58,923 nucleotides of DNA from Nostoc sp. NMS7 (GTDB lineage Bacteria > Cyanobacteriota > Cyanobacteriia > Cyanobacteriales > Nostocaceae): NCBI RefSeq assembly GCF_017115085.1, contig NZ_JABXKJ010000079.1:1-58923 (forward strand). Direction: 5' to 3'. Position numbers and translations under genes: made by a program. Positions 36,802-45,668 of the stretch are shown here, in pieces; the first letter of the stretch is position 1, and each line of letters begins with the position of its first letter. Under the pieces are notes generated by a model. The model did not search any database. It was not told the DNA's origin and saw only the letters and a program-made list of their open reading frames with translations.

Positions 36802-38085
36802 TTATGCTAGTGCTGGTACAGGAATTTCTAGGTGAGGATATAAGGGGAAGCGATCGCACAATGCTGCTACCCGTTGCCAACAATCTTTGATAACTACCTC
36901 CGAATCTGGAGAAAGCAGGCGATCGCTAATAATATTTGCAATCTCGGTAAATTCTCTTACTCCTAAGCCCCGCGTGGTCATTGCCGGTGAACCTAACCTC
37001 AGTCCACTGGTAACAAATGGCGATTGCGGATCAAAGGGAACTGTATTTTTGTTAGCAGTAATATTTACAGTACTAACTAGCTGATCCGCCTGCTTACCCG
37101 TCATCCCAATAGAACGTAAATCCACCAGCATTAAGTGGTTATCAGTGCCATCAGAGACAATCTTTAAACCCCGGTTTTGCAGTTGTTCGGCCAAAGCACG
37201 AGCATTTTCAATCACTTGGGCAGAATAGGTCTTAAACTCAGGCTTCAGAGCTTCTCCAAAAGCTACTGCTTTACCCGCAATCACGTGTTCCAATGGTCCA
37301 CCTTGGTTGCCAGGAAAAACAGCTTTATCGAGCTTTTTACCTAGTTCTGCGTCGCTGGTCAAGATTAAACCACCTCTAGGACCGCGTAAAGTCTTATGTG
37401 TAGTTGTTGTTACTACGTGACAATGAGGAATGGGATCAGGATGAAGACCACTAGCAACTAAACCAGCAATGTGGGCAATATCGGCAAGTAAGTAAGCGCC
37501 GACTTCATCAGCAATGCTACGGAACTTTTCAAAGTCAATTATCCGAGAATAAGCGGAATAACCACAAATCAGCAGCTTAGGACGCTCCCTCAGCGCCAGC
37601 TCCCGAATTTGGTCATAGTCTAGTTGTTCTGTTTGTTGACTGACACCGTAATGGCTAACTTGAAACCACTTACCTGAAACATTTACAGGTGAACCGTGGG
37701 TGAGATGTCCCCCATGAGACAAATCCATCCCCATAATTTTGTCCCCTGGTTGCAGCAGCGAGAGGAACACTGCAAAATTGGCCTGTGCGCCAGAATGGGG
37801 TTGCACATTCGCATGAGCAGCACCAAATATCTGTTTAGCGCGATCGATCGCTATTTGCTCGATTTTGTCGATAAACTCACAACCGCCATAGTAGCGTTTA
37901 CCAGGTAATCCCTCGGCATATTTATTTGTCAGTACTGAACCTTGAGCCGCCAGTACAGCAGCAGAGGTAAAGTTTTCGCTAGCAATCAACTCCAAATGGT
38001 CTCGCTGACGCTGTAGTTCGTCGTTGATTAACTCTGCGATCGCCGGATCACTGGAGGTAAGAAAATCTGAATTAGTCCTAGTCAC
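36802..38085 (-). CDS. glyA: Serine hydroxymethyltransferase
   Basis: GlyA interconverts serine and glycine with tetrahydrofolate, and in cyanobacteria also serves photorespiratory glycine metabolism. The 427-residue protein has LIASENFTS, the [13 protein letters not shown] block, and the PLP lysine Lys231 in [11 protein letters not shown]. Length is normal. It starts at GTG 38085. No riboswitch-like fold is obvious in the 460-bp upstream gap, and no known glycine aptamer motif was recognised. Confidence 0.97.
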   Translation of the reverse strand: MTRTNSDFLTSSDPAIAELINDELQRQRDHLELIASENFTSAAVLAAQGSVLTNKYAEGLPGKRYYGGCEFIDKIEQIAIDRAKQIFGAAHANVQPHSGAQANFAVFLSLLQPGDKIMGMDLSHGGHLTHGSPVNVSGKWFQVSHYGVSQQTEQLDYDQIRELALRERPKLLICGYSAYSRIIDFEKFRSIADEVGAYLLADIAHIAGLVASGLHPDPIPHCHVVTTTTHKTLRGPRGGLILTSDAELGKKLDKAVFPGNQGGPLEHVIAGKAVAFGEALKPEFKTYSAQVIENARALAEQLQNRGLKIVSDGTDNHLMLVDLRSIGMTGKQADQLVSTVNITANKNTVPFDPQSPFVTSGLRLGSPAMTTRGLGVREFTEIANIISDRLLSPDSEVVIKDCWQRVAALCDRFPLYPHLEIPVPALA

Positions 38086-38548
38086 TTCAATTATCCTTGT
38101 GGAAATTTGTACAACGGCTGATTTTAGTTGGATACAGTACCTAACAGTCGATTTTCAAGAGTCTATAGACTTTGGGCTATAGTTCAATGATTTTGACTGC
38201 TCTACAGAGGCGATTAATCGTCTCCGTAGTATTGAGGTTTATTTGTACCAACTTATTTATTATAAGAACGTTGGTTTTTGAAGCTGGGCTAAATTGAGCG
38301 TAATTGCGATCGCTACTCTGTGGTAGAACTTACGCAAAACTACATACTGTAGGGGTAATTCATGTAGCTTTAGCTGACCGCCGGGTATTGCCCCTACCTA
38401 AAAATCATTCTTTTAGGCTATTGTTTGCGTAAGTCCTCTGTGGGACAAAAAGCGCGAAAAAGCTAATTCCTGTGCGTAATACAACGCTTGCGGAACATGA
38501 CTAAGAAGTTCTACGCTGGAAAACTTAAGCAGTCAGTATTTTTGACGA
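38086..38548. other. Gap upstream of glyA and the SLOG gene
   Basis: It is the divergent control region of glyA and the SLOG gene. It contains a near-palindrome GAGGCGATTAATCGTCTC at 38207-38224 and the 113-bp palindromic element at 38325-38437. The remaining 111 bases directly precede the SLOG ATG. Confidence 0.6.
38325..38437 (+). mobile_element. Palindromic MITE-like element, copy 1
   Basis: Ends are AGAACTTACGCAAA (38325-38338) and TTTGCGTAAGTCCT (38424-38437), near-perfect terminal inverted repeats. An inner inverted pair GTAGGGGTAAT (38349-38359) and ATTGCCCCTAC (38387-38397) encloses a unique core. A second copy is at 41847-41960. It encodes no protein. Confidence 0.88.
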
Positions 38549-39301
38549 ATGAAAAATTGTTTGAAACTTACCTTTGACGGCGGACAAACAGCATTAGCGA
38601 TTCGAGTTGCTCAACAAGCCGAATTATCAGATGCTCTTGAGGGAATAGGGCTTCGCGGTTCGCGTTCTGTTTTAGTAGTGGTGGGGGGTGCAAGTAATAT
38701 CAGTGAAGCCGATTTTCTCCGCATCCAACGCTTGTTTACGGAAGTTTTAGCCCCAATCGCCGAAAGTTTGGGGGCTTATGTTGTCGATGGAGGTACCGAT
38801 GCGGGAGTCATCCAATTGATGGGTAAGGCTCGTACCCAGATAGATGCTAAGTTTGCTTTGATTGGTGTAACACCTGAAAACAAAGTGGCTTTACCTAATC
38901 AAGAAGAACCTGCTGCTGATTTGACACCCTTAGAGCCAAACCATACTCATTTTGTACTGGTTCCTGGCAATAATTGGGGCGACGAGTCTGCTTGGATATC
39001 TGGCGTTGCAACTGTGCTGGCTAATAACGCACCTTCTGTAACTATACTTTTGAACGGTGGTGAGATTACCTTTGAGGATGCGTTTTCTAGCGTTAATGTT
39101 GGAAGGTCAGTTGTTGTGATTGCTGGTAGTGGTAGAACCGCAGATATACTTGCAAATGCCTTGCGGGGACAGGCTACTGATGAGCGAGCTAAAAAGTTAG
39201 CTAAATCTGGTAAATTACAATATATCGACTTAATCGACATCGAGAAGGGAGTTGAAAACTTAGGCAAAATAATTAAGGATTTACTTGATAATCAGGAGTG
39301 A
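38549..39301 (+). CDS. SLOG-family protein (LSDAT_prok type)
   Basis: The 250-residue protein shows the Rossmann-like SLOG fold of the prokaryotic LSDAT group, related to the ligand-sensing part of TRPM channels. Visible motifs: LVVVGGASNISEADF, the glycine-rich VDGGTDAGVIQLMGKAR, the family hallmark LVPGNNWGDESAWI, then LLNGGEITFEDA and VVVIAGSGRTADILA. Such proteins are predicted to bind or process nucleotide-derived ligands. The DUF4231/SLATT membrane gene follows after only 3 bases, so they form one operon. This fits predicted SLOG-SLATT conflict systems; no experimental role is known for this pair. Confidence 0.85.
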   Translation: MKNCLKLTFDGGQTALAIRVAQQAELSDALEGIGLRGSRSVLVVVGGASNISEADFLRIQRLFTEVLAPIAESLGAYVVDGGTDAGVIQLMGKARTQIDAKFALIGVTPENKVALPNQEEPAADLTPLEPNHTHFVLVPGNNWGDESAWISGVATVLANNAPSVTILLNGGEITFEDAFSSVNVGRSVVVIAGSGRTADILANALRGQATDERAKKLAKSGKLQYIDLIDIEKGVENLGKIIKDLLDNQE

Positions 39302-39304
39302 ATA

Positions 39305-39937
39305 ATGGCAAAAAAAGATAGTTATCATGAATTTTTAAAGGAAGATTTTAATAAGTTGTTTGCAGGTATGAAGTTAGGCGATGTGCAAAGACATTTTTTG
39401 CGATCGCGCTGGTTAGACCAAGTACTCTGGATGGAAGGTAAGGCGAATTTATCGCGCGATCGCCATTATCTTTTGCGGATCACAACTATTGTTGGTGGTG
39501 TAATTCTCCCCGCATTGGTAAGTCTAAACATTAACACCACTCTAAAAGTTAACAATATTGAAACTAATACTAGACTCAGGGATGTGATTATTTGGTCAAC
39601 TTTTGGTTTAAGCCAAATAGTTGCTATTAGTGCTGCGATTGAAGAGTTTTTTCACTATGGAGAACGTTGGCGACACTATCGCCGTACAGTCGAATCTTTG
39701 AAAAGCCAAGGGTGGCAATTCTCACAGTTGACAGGGCCTTATCGTAAGTATACAAGCCACGAAGAGGCGTTTAATGTTTTCGCAGCTCAGGTTGAAGATA
39801 TTATTCAACGAGATGTGGAAATATATGCCACTCAAGTCGTACAAGAAAAGAAAGAAGAACCACAAACTCAGGAAAACCATATCGTGATCCCAAATACAAA
39901 GACAACCAATTTGGAAGAGAAGAAAAAGGAAGAATAA
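39305..39937 (+). CDS. SLATT-type membrane protein (DUF4231)
   Basis: The 210-residue protein has the DUF4231 plan. A soluble N-terminal helix region (FLRSRWLDQVLWMEGKA) precedes two membrane helices (about 58-76, then about 96-116). The charged helix RWRHYRRTVESLKSQGWQF follows, then GPYRKYTSHEEAFNVFAAQVE and a charged, Lys/Glu-rich tail. SLATT proteins are predicted membrane pores or effectors controlled by a neighbouring nucleotide sensor. Here that sensor would be the SLOG protein 3 bases upstream. Confidence 0.85.
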   Translation: MAKKDSYHEFLKEDFNKLFAGMKLGDVQRHFLRSRWLDQVLWMEGKANLSRDRHYLLRITTIVGGVILPALVSLNINTTLKVNNIETNTRLRDVIIWSTFGLSQIVAISAAIEEFFHYGERWRHYRRTVESLKSQGWQFSQLTGPYRKYTSHEEAFNVFAAQVEDIIQRDVEIYATQVVQEKKEEPQTQENHIVIPNTKTTNLEEKKKEE

Positions 39938-40165
39938 AATTGGGAAAACAATATACAGCAGGAGTTTGGAGTAAAATTTCCTCTATTTGCCTCCTTTTCC
40001 AAGAGGGTTAGGAACGTGGATTAAATAAGTTGCAATTCTAAGTATTGTTGGGGTTTAGCGGTATAGTTACACTGTGGCAAAAAATCATCGAAGAAAATAT
40101 TCAAGTGCAGAAAGTTAAAAGTCGTCGCAGTCTAACTCCGGTAAAAGCAACCCAACCATAAAAAG

Positions 40166-40375
40166 TTAGGCTTCTTTCTGCCGTTGCTCCAAATGTTCGC
40201 GGAGTGCTATTTGCACGGAGGGGTCATTTAACCCTTTTGGTGGTGGATATACCTTTGCATTTGGGTCTTGGAATCTTTGTAGGTAAATCGAAACAGCTTC
40301 GTCATCCTCCCTATGCTCAAGAATATATTGGCGAAACTCCGGGCGGGTCATTGTTGCGAAATCGGGGTTGTTCAT
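40166..40375 (-). CDS. Small DUF6887-like protein
   Basis: The 69-residue protein carries the family pattern NPDFATMTRPEFRQYILEHR followed by EAVSIYLQRF, found in many small cyanobacterial accessory genes. Its ATG overlaps by 4 bases (ATGA) the stop of an upstream frame with the end of a DUF6888-like partner. The pair arrangement recalls toxin-antitoxin operons, but no activity is known to me. Confidence 0.75.
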   Translation of the reverse strand: MNNPDFATMTRPEFRQYILEHREDDEAVSIYLQRFQDPNAKVYPPPKGLNDPSVQIALREHLEQRQKEA

Positions 40376-40488
40376 ACAAATATCCAGTATCCGTTTGGGT
40401 AAATTACGATTTCTATTTCTTGCCCTGCCAGGACAACCACATTGCCTGTGCGCCTGTCAAGAGTCGCTAAATTTACCGATACATACAA
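40372..40488 (-). pseudogene. DUF6888-like partner, N-terminus lost
   Basis: The frame LYVSVNLATLDRRTGNVVVL, then AGQEIEIVIYPNGYWIFV, ends in a TGA that overlaps the DUF6887 ATG. It resembles the C-terminal two-thirds of the ~55-60 residue DUF6888 proteins that pair with DUF6887. In frame, TAG lies at 40492-40494, two codons before the first usable TTG. The N-terminal segment is therefore missing, unless a short form starts at TTG 40488. Confidence 0.6.
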
Positions 40489-40587
40489 GTCCTATAGAAC
40501 TTTTTCATTAATTTTTTTAGCTATGATGATAGTAAAAACTTGCAATAATATATAAAAACTTGATCTTAAAAGGTAGATGCACCGATG

Positions 40588-41013
40588 CTAAATTGAAAAA
40601 ATGTCCCTTAAATATTTGACAGACTCTTGAATTTGGTTATAGGGAAAGGTATTAATTTTCAACACCATTTCAACTATGTAGAGCGCAGCAAGCAAAAAAG
40701 TTATTAATACCAAACAATATCTGATTAGTAAGATATTATTTACAGGTGTGAAAATTGTATCTTTTGCGTTCTGTTGTGACCTTTTTTCCTTGCCAAGTAA
40801 AAAAACTAGATAAAAGTGCTTTTTAATGAATGGGATAGAAAGCCTGATATCCACAGCATGACGCTTGCTAACCCGCTCTTTAAATACCTTTTGTAATTCT
40901 GTCAATTGGGCATCGGTAAAAGTAGCTGCTACTTCAGGAGGAATGCAGCTGAAAAACTGTTGTAGAAAAGTCTCATTTTTGGAAGAATATTTAGTTAAAC
41001 GCTTTCTAGACAT
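40588..41013 (-). CDS. Unknown membrane protein, paralog 1
   Basis: The 141-residue protein shares a block with the next upstream gene: a F(F/S).I.P..A..FTD.Q stretch followed by RH..DIR.S.P and FYLV.L.G.E.RSQQ. One clear hydrophobic helix lies at about residues 95-115 (YCLVLITFLLAALYIVEMV). The two genes probably arose by duplication and are 34 bp apart on the same strand. I do not recognise the family or function. Confidence 0.75.
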   Translation of the reverse strand: MSRKRLTKYSSKNETFLQQFFSCIPPEVAATFTDAQLTELQKVFKERVSKRHAVDIRLSIPFIKKHFYLVFLLGKEKRSQQNAKDTIFTPVNNILLIRYCLVLITFLLAALYIVEMVLKINTFPYNQIQESVKYLRDIFSI

Positions 41014-41047
41014 ATTGTTTTTATTTTATTGTCAGTGTGAATAAGCT

Positions 41048-41545
41048 TTAAAACATTGGACTGTGTTGATCATCCCAACACTTCTGATCACGCCAAGTTC
41101 TGTTAGTGTATTCGCATTCAGATTTATCCAAAATCCAAGGAATAGATGTAGGAGATGTAGGGGAAGGCGAAGTGGAAATGGAAGTAAGCGAAGTAAGGGA
41201 AGACCATAAAAAAGGGAAAATAGTGAAGCTACAACTCAATAAAATGGTTAAAAATCCTGTTAAGAATATGATATTGCCTGTATTTAAAAGAGGATATTTG
41301 CCTTTTTCATATAGCAAGCGCTGTTGGGAACGACGTTCCGAACCTGCTAATAAAACTAAATAAAATCGTAGTCCGGGAATAGGGACTGAAACTCTTATAT
41401 CTAAAAAATGACGCGCCCTAATTTGAGAGCCGAAACCCCTTTGTATGGCTTTTCTTTGCTCATCAGTGAAAGAGTTTGCTATTTTCGGACTAATCTTAGA
41501 AAAAAGTCGTTCAAAAATAGGATCAATCTGTTCTAGACTTTTCAC
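41048..41545 (-). CDS. Unknown membrane protein, paralog 2
   Basis: The 165-residue protein carries the shared block (SFTDEQRKAIQRGFGSQIRA, then RHFLDIRVSVPIPGLRFYLV and ERRSQQRLL). Then come a hydrophobic helix (about 92-115), a Ser/Thr/Pro-rich stretch and a Cys/Trp-containing tail that its paralog lacks. The tail could be periplasmic. It lies first in a two-gene unit with paralog 1. Function not recognised. Confidence 0.75.
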   Translation of the reverse strand: MKSLEQIDPIFERLFSKISPKIANSFTDEQRKAIQRGFGSQIRARHFLDIRVSVPIPGLRFYLVLLAGSERRSQQRLLYEKGKYPLLNTGNIIFLTGFLTILLSCSFTIFPFLWSSLTSLTSISTSPSPTSPTSIPWILDKSECEYTNRTWRDQKCWDDQHSPMF

Positions 41546-41846
41546 GATTATAGTTGACTATATGCGGACATTCTAAAAATAACCCAATTTTATAGTTTCG
41601 CCCTTGATATTTCCACTGAAAAGCGATCAATTTATAAATTTATATAAATAATTGATTTACGGTTTAATTACTTAATATTAGAGATTAATTGACTTCAGAT
41701 ATTTTTAATTGTTCCCTAGAGTTTAATCTCAAGAAAGTTTTGATAAATTTTAGGCGATCGCAATTAGTAATATCTGGCAATCCGCTTGAATCAAGTCTTA
41801 ACCCAAACGGTATTGCTGAATAAACTTCGTGACAAAAATCCGAATC

Positions 41847-41960
41847 AGGACTTACACAAACAATAACTGAAAAGAATGATTTTTAGGTAGGGGCAATTCA
41901 TGTAGACGAAGGCTGACCGCAGGGTATTGCCCCTACCGCGTGTAGTTTTGCGTAAGTCCT
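41847..41960 (-). mobile_element. Palindromic MITE-like element, copy 2
   Basis: Ends are AGGACTTACACAAA (41847-41860) and TTTGCGTAAGTCCT (41947-41960). The outer flanks are in the opposite orientation to copy 1 (38325-38437). The inner segment (41887-41936), bounded by GTAGGGGCAAT and ATTGCCCCTAC, is in the same orientation as in copy 1. So the core is inverted relative to the ends. Confidence 0.88.
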
Positions 41961-41993
41961 ACGAATAAAAGCAAAAGGTCTAATCTCAGCCAA

Positions 41994-42032
41994 CACGTAA
42001 GGGTGCAAAGCACATCTTTGCACTCTTACGTG
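41994..42032 (-). terminator. 17-bp hairpin after the M16 peptidase gene
   Basis: CACGTAAGGGTGCAAAG pairs with CTTTGCACTCTTACGTG with one mismatch around CACAT. It begins 3 bases beyond the stop codon on the minus strand. A strong T tract is absent, so termination is probable but not certain. Confidence 0.6.
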
Positions 42033-42035
42033 AAA

Positions 42036-44813
42036 TTACGATCCAACCTTGGGTACAGTATCTCCAGGACCTGCGGTGACAATCACCAGATTTCCCGGCT
42101 TAATTAAATCCTCAATAGCCTGTTGCATCTGAGCCATAGTCACTGCTTGAATCTTCTGGGGAAAGTCTCGGATTTCTGATCGTGAAAGCCCCAAGACAGC
42201 ATTATCCAAAATGATGCTTGATACATCACTGGGATTAGCTAAATCCACAGGGTAGCTATTGGTAATTGAACGTTTTGCCGCGTTGAATTCAGCCTCAGTT
42301 ACTCCTTGTTCGCGCAACTGTTTGAGTAAAGCCAGAGTACTGGCGATCGCTTTTTGGGTATCAAGAGGAGCAGTCTGCATCTGAATCAAGAACGGCCCGG
42401 GATTAATTCCGGCGGCAAAAGCACTATAGATACCGTAGGTTAGACCTTGGCGATCGCGCACTTCCGTACCCAAGCGGCTCGATAAGGTATCACCGCCCAA
42501 AATTTGATTCAGCACCAGTGCTGCATAAAAACGCGGGTCTTTCCGAGAGATGCCGTTGTAGCCGATGTAGGTAACAGCCTCTGTTTTACCAGGAATTACT
42601 TTATTTAAACGTGTCAAAGTTTGCGGTAATGGTACGGATGCTATTTTCAGCACAGGTGGCTTACCTGTGGCTTGCCATTTGCCAAACTGCTGATTTAGCA
42701 AAGCTTTTACCTGAACTGGATCAAAGTCTCCAACTAAGGCGATCGTTGTGCTATCTGGTCGGTAGTGTGTCTGGTAAAAGCCAAGCAAATCATCACGAGT
42801 AATGCTCTTTAAGCTCTCGGCTGTGGGAAAGCTATGGAATGGATGATTTTCTGGGTAAATTGCTTGCTGAAATAGTTGTCGTCCCAGCCCTCTAGGGTCA
42901 TCTTGCTGGACTTTGAGACTTGTCAACGCCCTCTGGCGACTCAGTTGTAACTGGTCAGCTGGGAAAGTGGCGTTTTCTAACACATCTGCCAGAGTTTGAA
43001 TTAATATCGGCAGGTTTGCGGAAAGTCCTTGACCACTAATGCTAACTCCTTCGCGGCTAGCACTGAAGTTTAAGTCCGCTCCCCGGTCTTCTAAGGTTTT
43101 TGCCAAGTCCAAAGCATTTTTAGTCTGCGTCCCATTCATTAAGTTGTTCGCAGTCAGATTCGCTAATCCAGCTTTTTGATTGCCGTCAAATTCACTACCG
43201 GCATTAAGTTGTCCACTGAGGTTAATCGTGGGGAGATTGCGATCGCGCAAGAGCAGAACCCGCAAACCATTATTTAAGGTAAACTCTTCTGGTAGTGATT
43301 GTTTGCCTGAATCTGTAGCTGATGTGGCAGGTGGGAGATATTTGGCCAGTTCTGCTGGATCTACAGGTTTACCGGGGCTGAAATTTTCCACCGTGCGACT
43401 AGAACCAGCGTTAGAAGTTCCTGGTTTACCATCTGGTTGGGTTGGCTCAAAGAAGCCGATGGTTTGTTTAGCCGGATTGAGGTAAGTTTTTGCTACTTCC
43501 TGAACTTGATCTGGGGTAACTTTAGCGATCGCAGCCAGATACCGTTGAATATAACGATAATCCCCCGCCACAGTTTGGTTATATCCCAGTTGGGTAGCTT
43601 GACTAGTGATGTCTTGATTACCCAAAATATACGAGGCTTGCAGTTGTGTCTTCGCTCGGTTCAATTCTTCTGTGGTTACAGGCTGCTGTTGCAATTTTGC
43701 TAAAGATTCCTGGAGTACCTGGGCAATTTTCGCCAACTCTTTACCGGGAGCCGCCGTAGCATCAATTTCATACCAACCGGGTTCGATGAGTTCGGCAGCA
43801 CCGCCACTCACTGAACTAGCGAGTCCAGATTCCACCAAAGCTTGGTAAAGTCTAGAGCTACGTCCACCTGTGAGGATAGCATCCATCACATCAATTGCCG
43901 GCACATCAGGATGGTTGATATCTGTTAACGGATACACCGCTTGCAAAAGTGCTGCACTTCCAGGTTCCTTCAAAACGATCGCTGCTTTTTTAGCAACAGA
44001 GGTAGGAGTTGTCACCTGGGCGGAATTTTTAGCCACAGCCGTTTTGGCTCGTTTTGGCAACTTCCCGTAAGTTTCTTTCACAAATTTGAGTGCAGGTTCT
44101 GTGGCAAAATCCCCTGTAATTACCAGTGTGGCATTTTCTGGGCTGTAGTAGGTTTGGTAATAATTCCGCACCTGCTCCACCGTGAATTTCTGTACATCTG
44201 CTTTTGTGCCTCCCACAGGTAAGCCATAGGCTCTACTAGGAAAAGCATCTCGCATCACTGCCCGATCCAGACGATACCCTGGTGAATTTTCGTACCCTTG
44301 TAACTCGGAGATCACCACCCGCTTTTCACTTGTGAGTTGCTCAGACCCAACTAAGGAATTTTCCATGCGATCGGCTTCCAGTGTCAACAATGCTTCGAGT
44401 TTGTCTCGTTGCACTGTGCCAAAGTAAGCTGTTTCGTCATAACTAGTAAAGGCATTGAACTGGCTACCCAAAGCACTAAACAACCTGCCAAACTGGACTG
44501 GACGGTCAGTTGTACCTTTGAACATCAAATGTTCTAGCTGGTGAGAAATGCCATTCTGTCCCTTAACCTCGTTGCGGGAACCAACTTTATACCAAACTTG
44601 TACACTCACTACTGGAGCAGTATGGACTTCTTTGGTTAGCACCGTCAAGCCGTTGTCCAATACCGTTTTTTGTACCCCTTGGGTGAATGAAATAGCAGAT
44701 ACAGGTGGGACTGCTGTCGGTGTTGCAGCATTCGTAAAATTGCCCCAAAAAGGCACAATACTTAGCAGAAGGCTGAGTAAAAACCCGATAAGCATATATG
44801 AGCGTAGCTTCAT
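42036..44813 (-). CDS. M16-family metallopeptidase, two-unit
   Basis: The 925-residue protein has a hydrophobic N-terminus (signal peptide or anchor, LIGFLLSLLLSIVPFWG) and two full M16 halves. The first carries the zinc motif HQLEH (His91, Glu94, His95) and ETAYFGTVQ, with the downstream Glu in the LEADRMENS stretch. The second half (from about residue 500) lacks the zinc motif, as is usual. These peptidases resemble pitrilysin and the processing peptidases; the substrate is unknown. ATG 44813 is preferred to a TTG at 44831. Confidence 0.93.
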   Translation of the reverse strand: MKLRSYMLIGFLLSLLLSIVPFWGNFTNAATPTAVPPVSAISFTQGVQKTVLDNGLTVLTKEVHTAPVVSVQVWYKVGSRNEVKGQNGISHQLEHLMFKGTTDRPVQFGRLFSALGSQFNAFTSYDETAYFGTVQRDKLEALLTLEADRMENSLVGSEQLTSEKRVVISELQGYENSPGYRLDRAVMRDAFPSRAYGLPVGGTKADVQKFTVEQVRNYYQTYYSPENATLVITGDFATEPALKFVKETYGKLPKRAKTAVAKNSAQVTTPTSVAKKAAIVLKEPGSAALLQAVYPLTDINHPDVPAIDVMDAILTGGRSSRLYQALVESGLASSVSGGAAELIEPGWYEIDATAAPGKELAKIAQVLQESLAKLQQQPVTTEELNRAKTQLQASYILGNQDITSQATQLGYNQTVAGDYRYIQRYLAAIAKVTPDQVQEVAKTYLNPAKQTIGFFEPTQPDGKPGTSNAGSSRTVENFSPGKPVDPAELAKYLPPATSATDSGKQSLPEEFTLNNGLRVLLLRDRNLPTINLSGQLNAGSEFDGNQKAGLANLTANNLMNGTQTKNALDLAKTLEDRGADLNFSASREGVSISGQGLSANLPILIQTLADVLENATFPADQLQLSRQRALTSLKVQQDDPRGLGRQLFQQAIYPENHPFHSFPTAESLKSITRDDLLGFYQTHYRPDSTTIALVGDFDPVQVKALLNQQFGKWQATGKPPVLKIASVPLPQTLTRLNKVIPGKTEAVTYIGYNGISRKDPRFYAALVLNQILGGDTLSSRLGTEVRDRQGLTYGIYSAFAAGINPGPFLIQMQTAPLDTQKAIASTLALLKQLREQGVTEAEFNAAKRSITNSYPVDLANPSDVSSIILDNAVLGLSRSEIRDFPQKIQAVTMAQMQQAIEDLIKPGNLVIVTAGPGDTVPKVGS

Positions 44814-45153
44814 AAGCAATGGGAAATTCAAAATTTATAATTATAAAACAAAACCCTAGTACCGTTTTGAAAAAGTCAAAAGACTTAAATTTTCAGCTTT
44901 TTCACCATTTTCAATGGTAGCTTTATTTCTGCGGTTGAGTAGTAGGGACTAATATTTTTTTACTCAGTATTTTTCAATACAGATGTGACTTGACGCACTA
45001 TCACAAATTCTTGCAAGTATATTAATAATGGTTGCAATGTGTTGCAGATCACAAGCTTTTCGGAATATCTACCTCTACAATTTAGTTTGATTCCTATTGT
45101 TAATCCCATCATAGCCAGGCATCTCTGCCAAACTAGCAATAACTTTTTGAGAT
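44814..45153. other. Divergent gap
   Basis: AT-rich, with no repeat family or gene. A 73-codon minus frame (44960-45181) overlaps the next gene's start and is rejected. It holds the promoters of the M16 gene and the secreted protein gene. Confidence 0.5.
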
Positions 45154-45621
45154 ATGCAAACAAGAAACTTAATTGGATCATTCACACTAGGTATATTGTT
45201 AACAACAATACCTGTATTATCAGCTAATGCCTTAGAAGTAGTACCGAACTTGTACCAGTTTCAAGGAAAGAATGTCAGCATTACTTACTCAACGACAAGC
45301 TTTATTGGCAAGCCCCTTTTTACCTATAAAGATAAGCAACAGACATTAAACTTTACAGGTAATGAGCAGATCCGTAGTGTAGAAACAGAAATTGGTACAC
45401 TAGTGACTGTAACTATCCGTAAGACAGTAGATACTGGCAGCATCTTATTTACCTTGGTCTTACCGCGTGTAAACCTTGAAAACAGCAACTCAGCCCCAGT
45501 TGAAACTAAGGGAATCACAACAACAAACCGCTTTTCTGTGATTCCTCAATTCAACCGGGGGCAAACACAAACTTATACAATAATCCCTTTGACTGGTACA
45601 GCCCAATCTGTCGCATTTTAA
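45154..45621 (+). CDS. Secreted protein of unknown function
   Basis: The 155-residue protein has a signal peptide (LIGSFTLGILLTTIPVLSANA, split after the first 20 residues; cleavage after ANA). The mature part is rich in Thr and beta-forming residues, such as VSITYSTTSFIGKPLFTYKD, and lacks Cys. I recognise no family. It is followed by a very strong hairpin terminator. Confidence 0.7.
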   Translation: MQTRNLIGSFTLGILLTTIPVLSANALEVVPNLYQFQGKNVSITYSTTSFIGKPLFTYKDKQQTLNFTGNEQIRSVETEIGTLVTVTIRKTVDTGSILFTLVLPRVNLENSNSAPVETKGITTTNRFSVIPQFNRGQTQTYTIIPLTGTAQSVAF

Positions 45622-45668
45622 CTACACAAGAAGGATAAGTATTTAAACTTCTTGCTCAGATAAAGCAA

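Larger units (their letters stand above)
41546..42035. other. Gap between paralog 2 and the M16 peptidase gene
   Basis: The first 300 bases are AT-rich and probably contain the promoter of the paralog pair. Then follow the second copy of the palindromic element (41847-41960) and a long hairpin (41994-42032). No gene is seen. Confidence 0.65.

Noticed and set aside
38086..38324. Glycine riboswitch ahead of glyA
   Set aside because: No paired aptamer core could be recognised by eye. The visible dyads (GTCTATAGAC; GAGGCGATTAATCGTCTC) are short and not aptamer-like.
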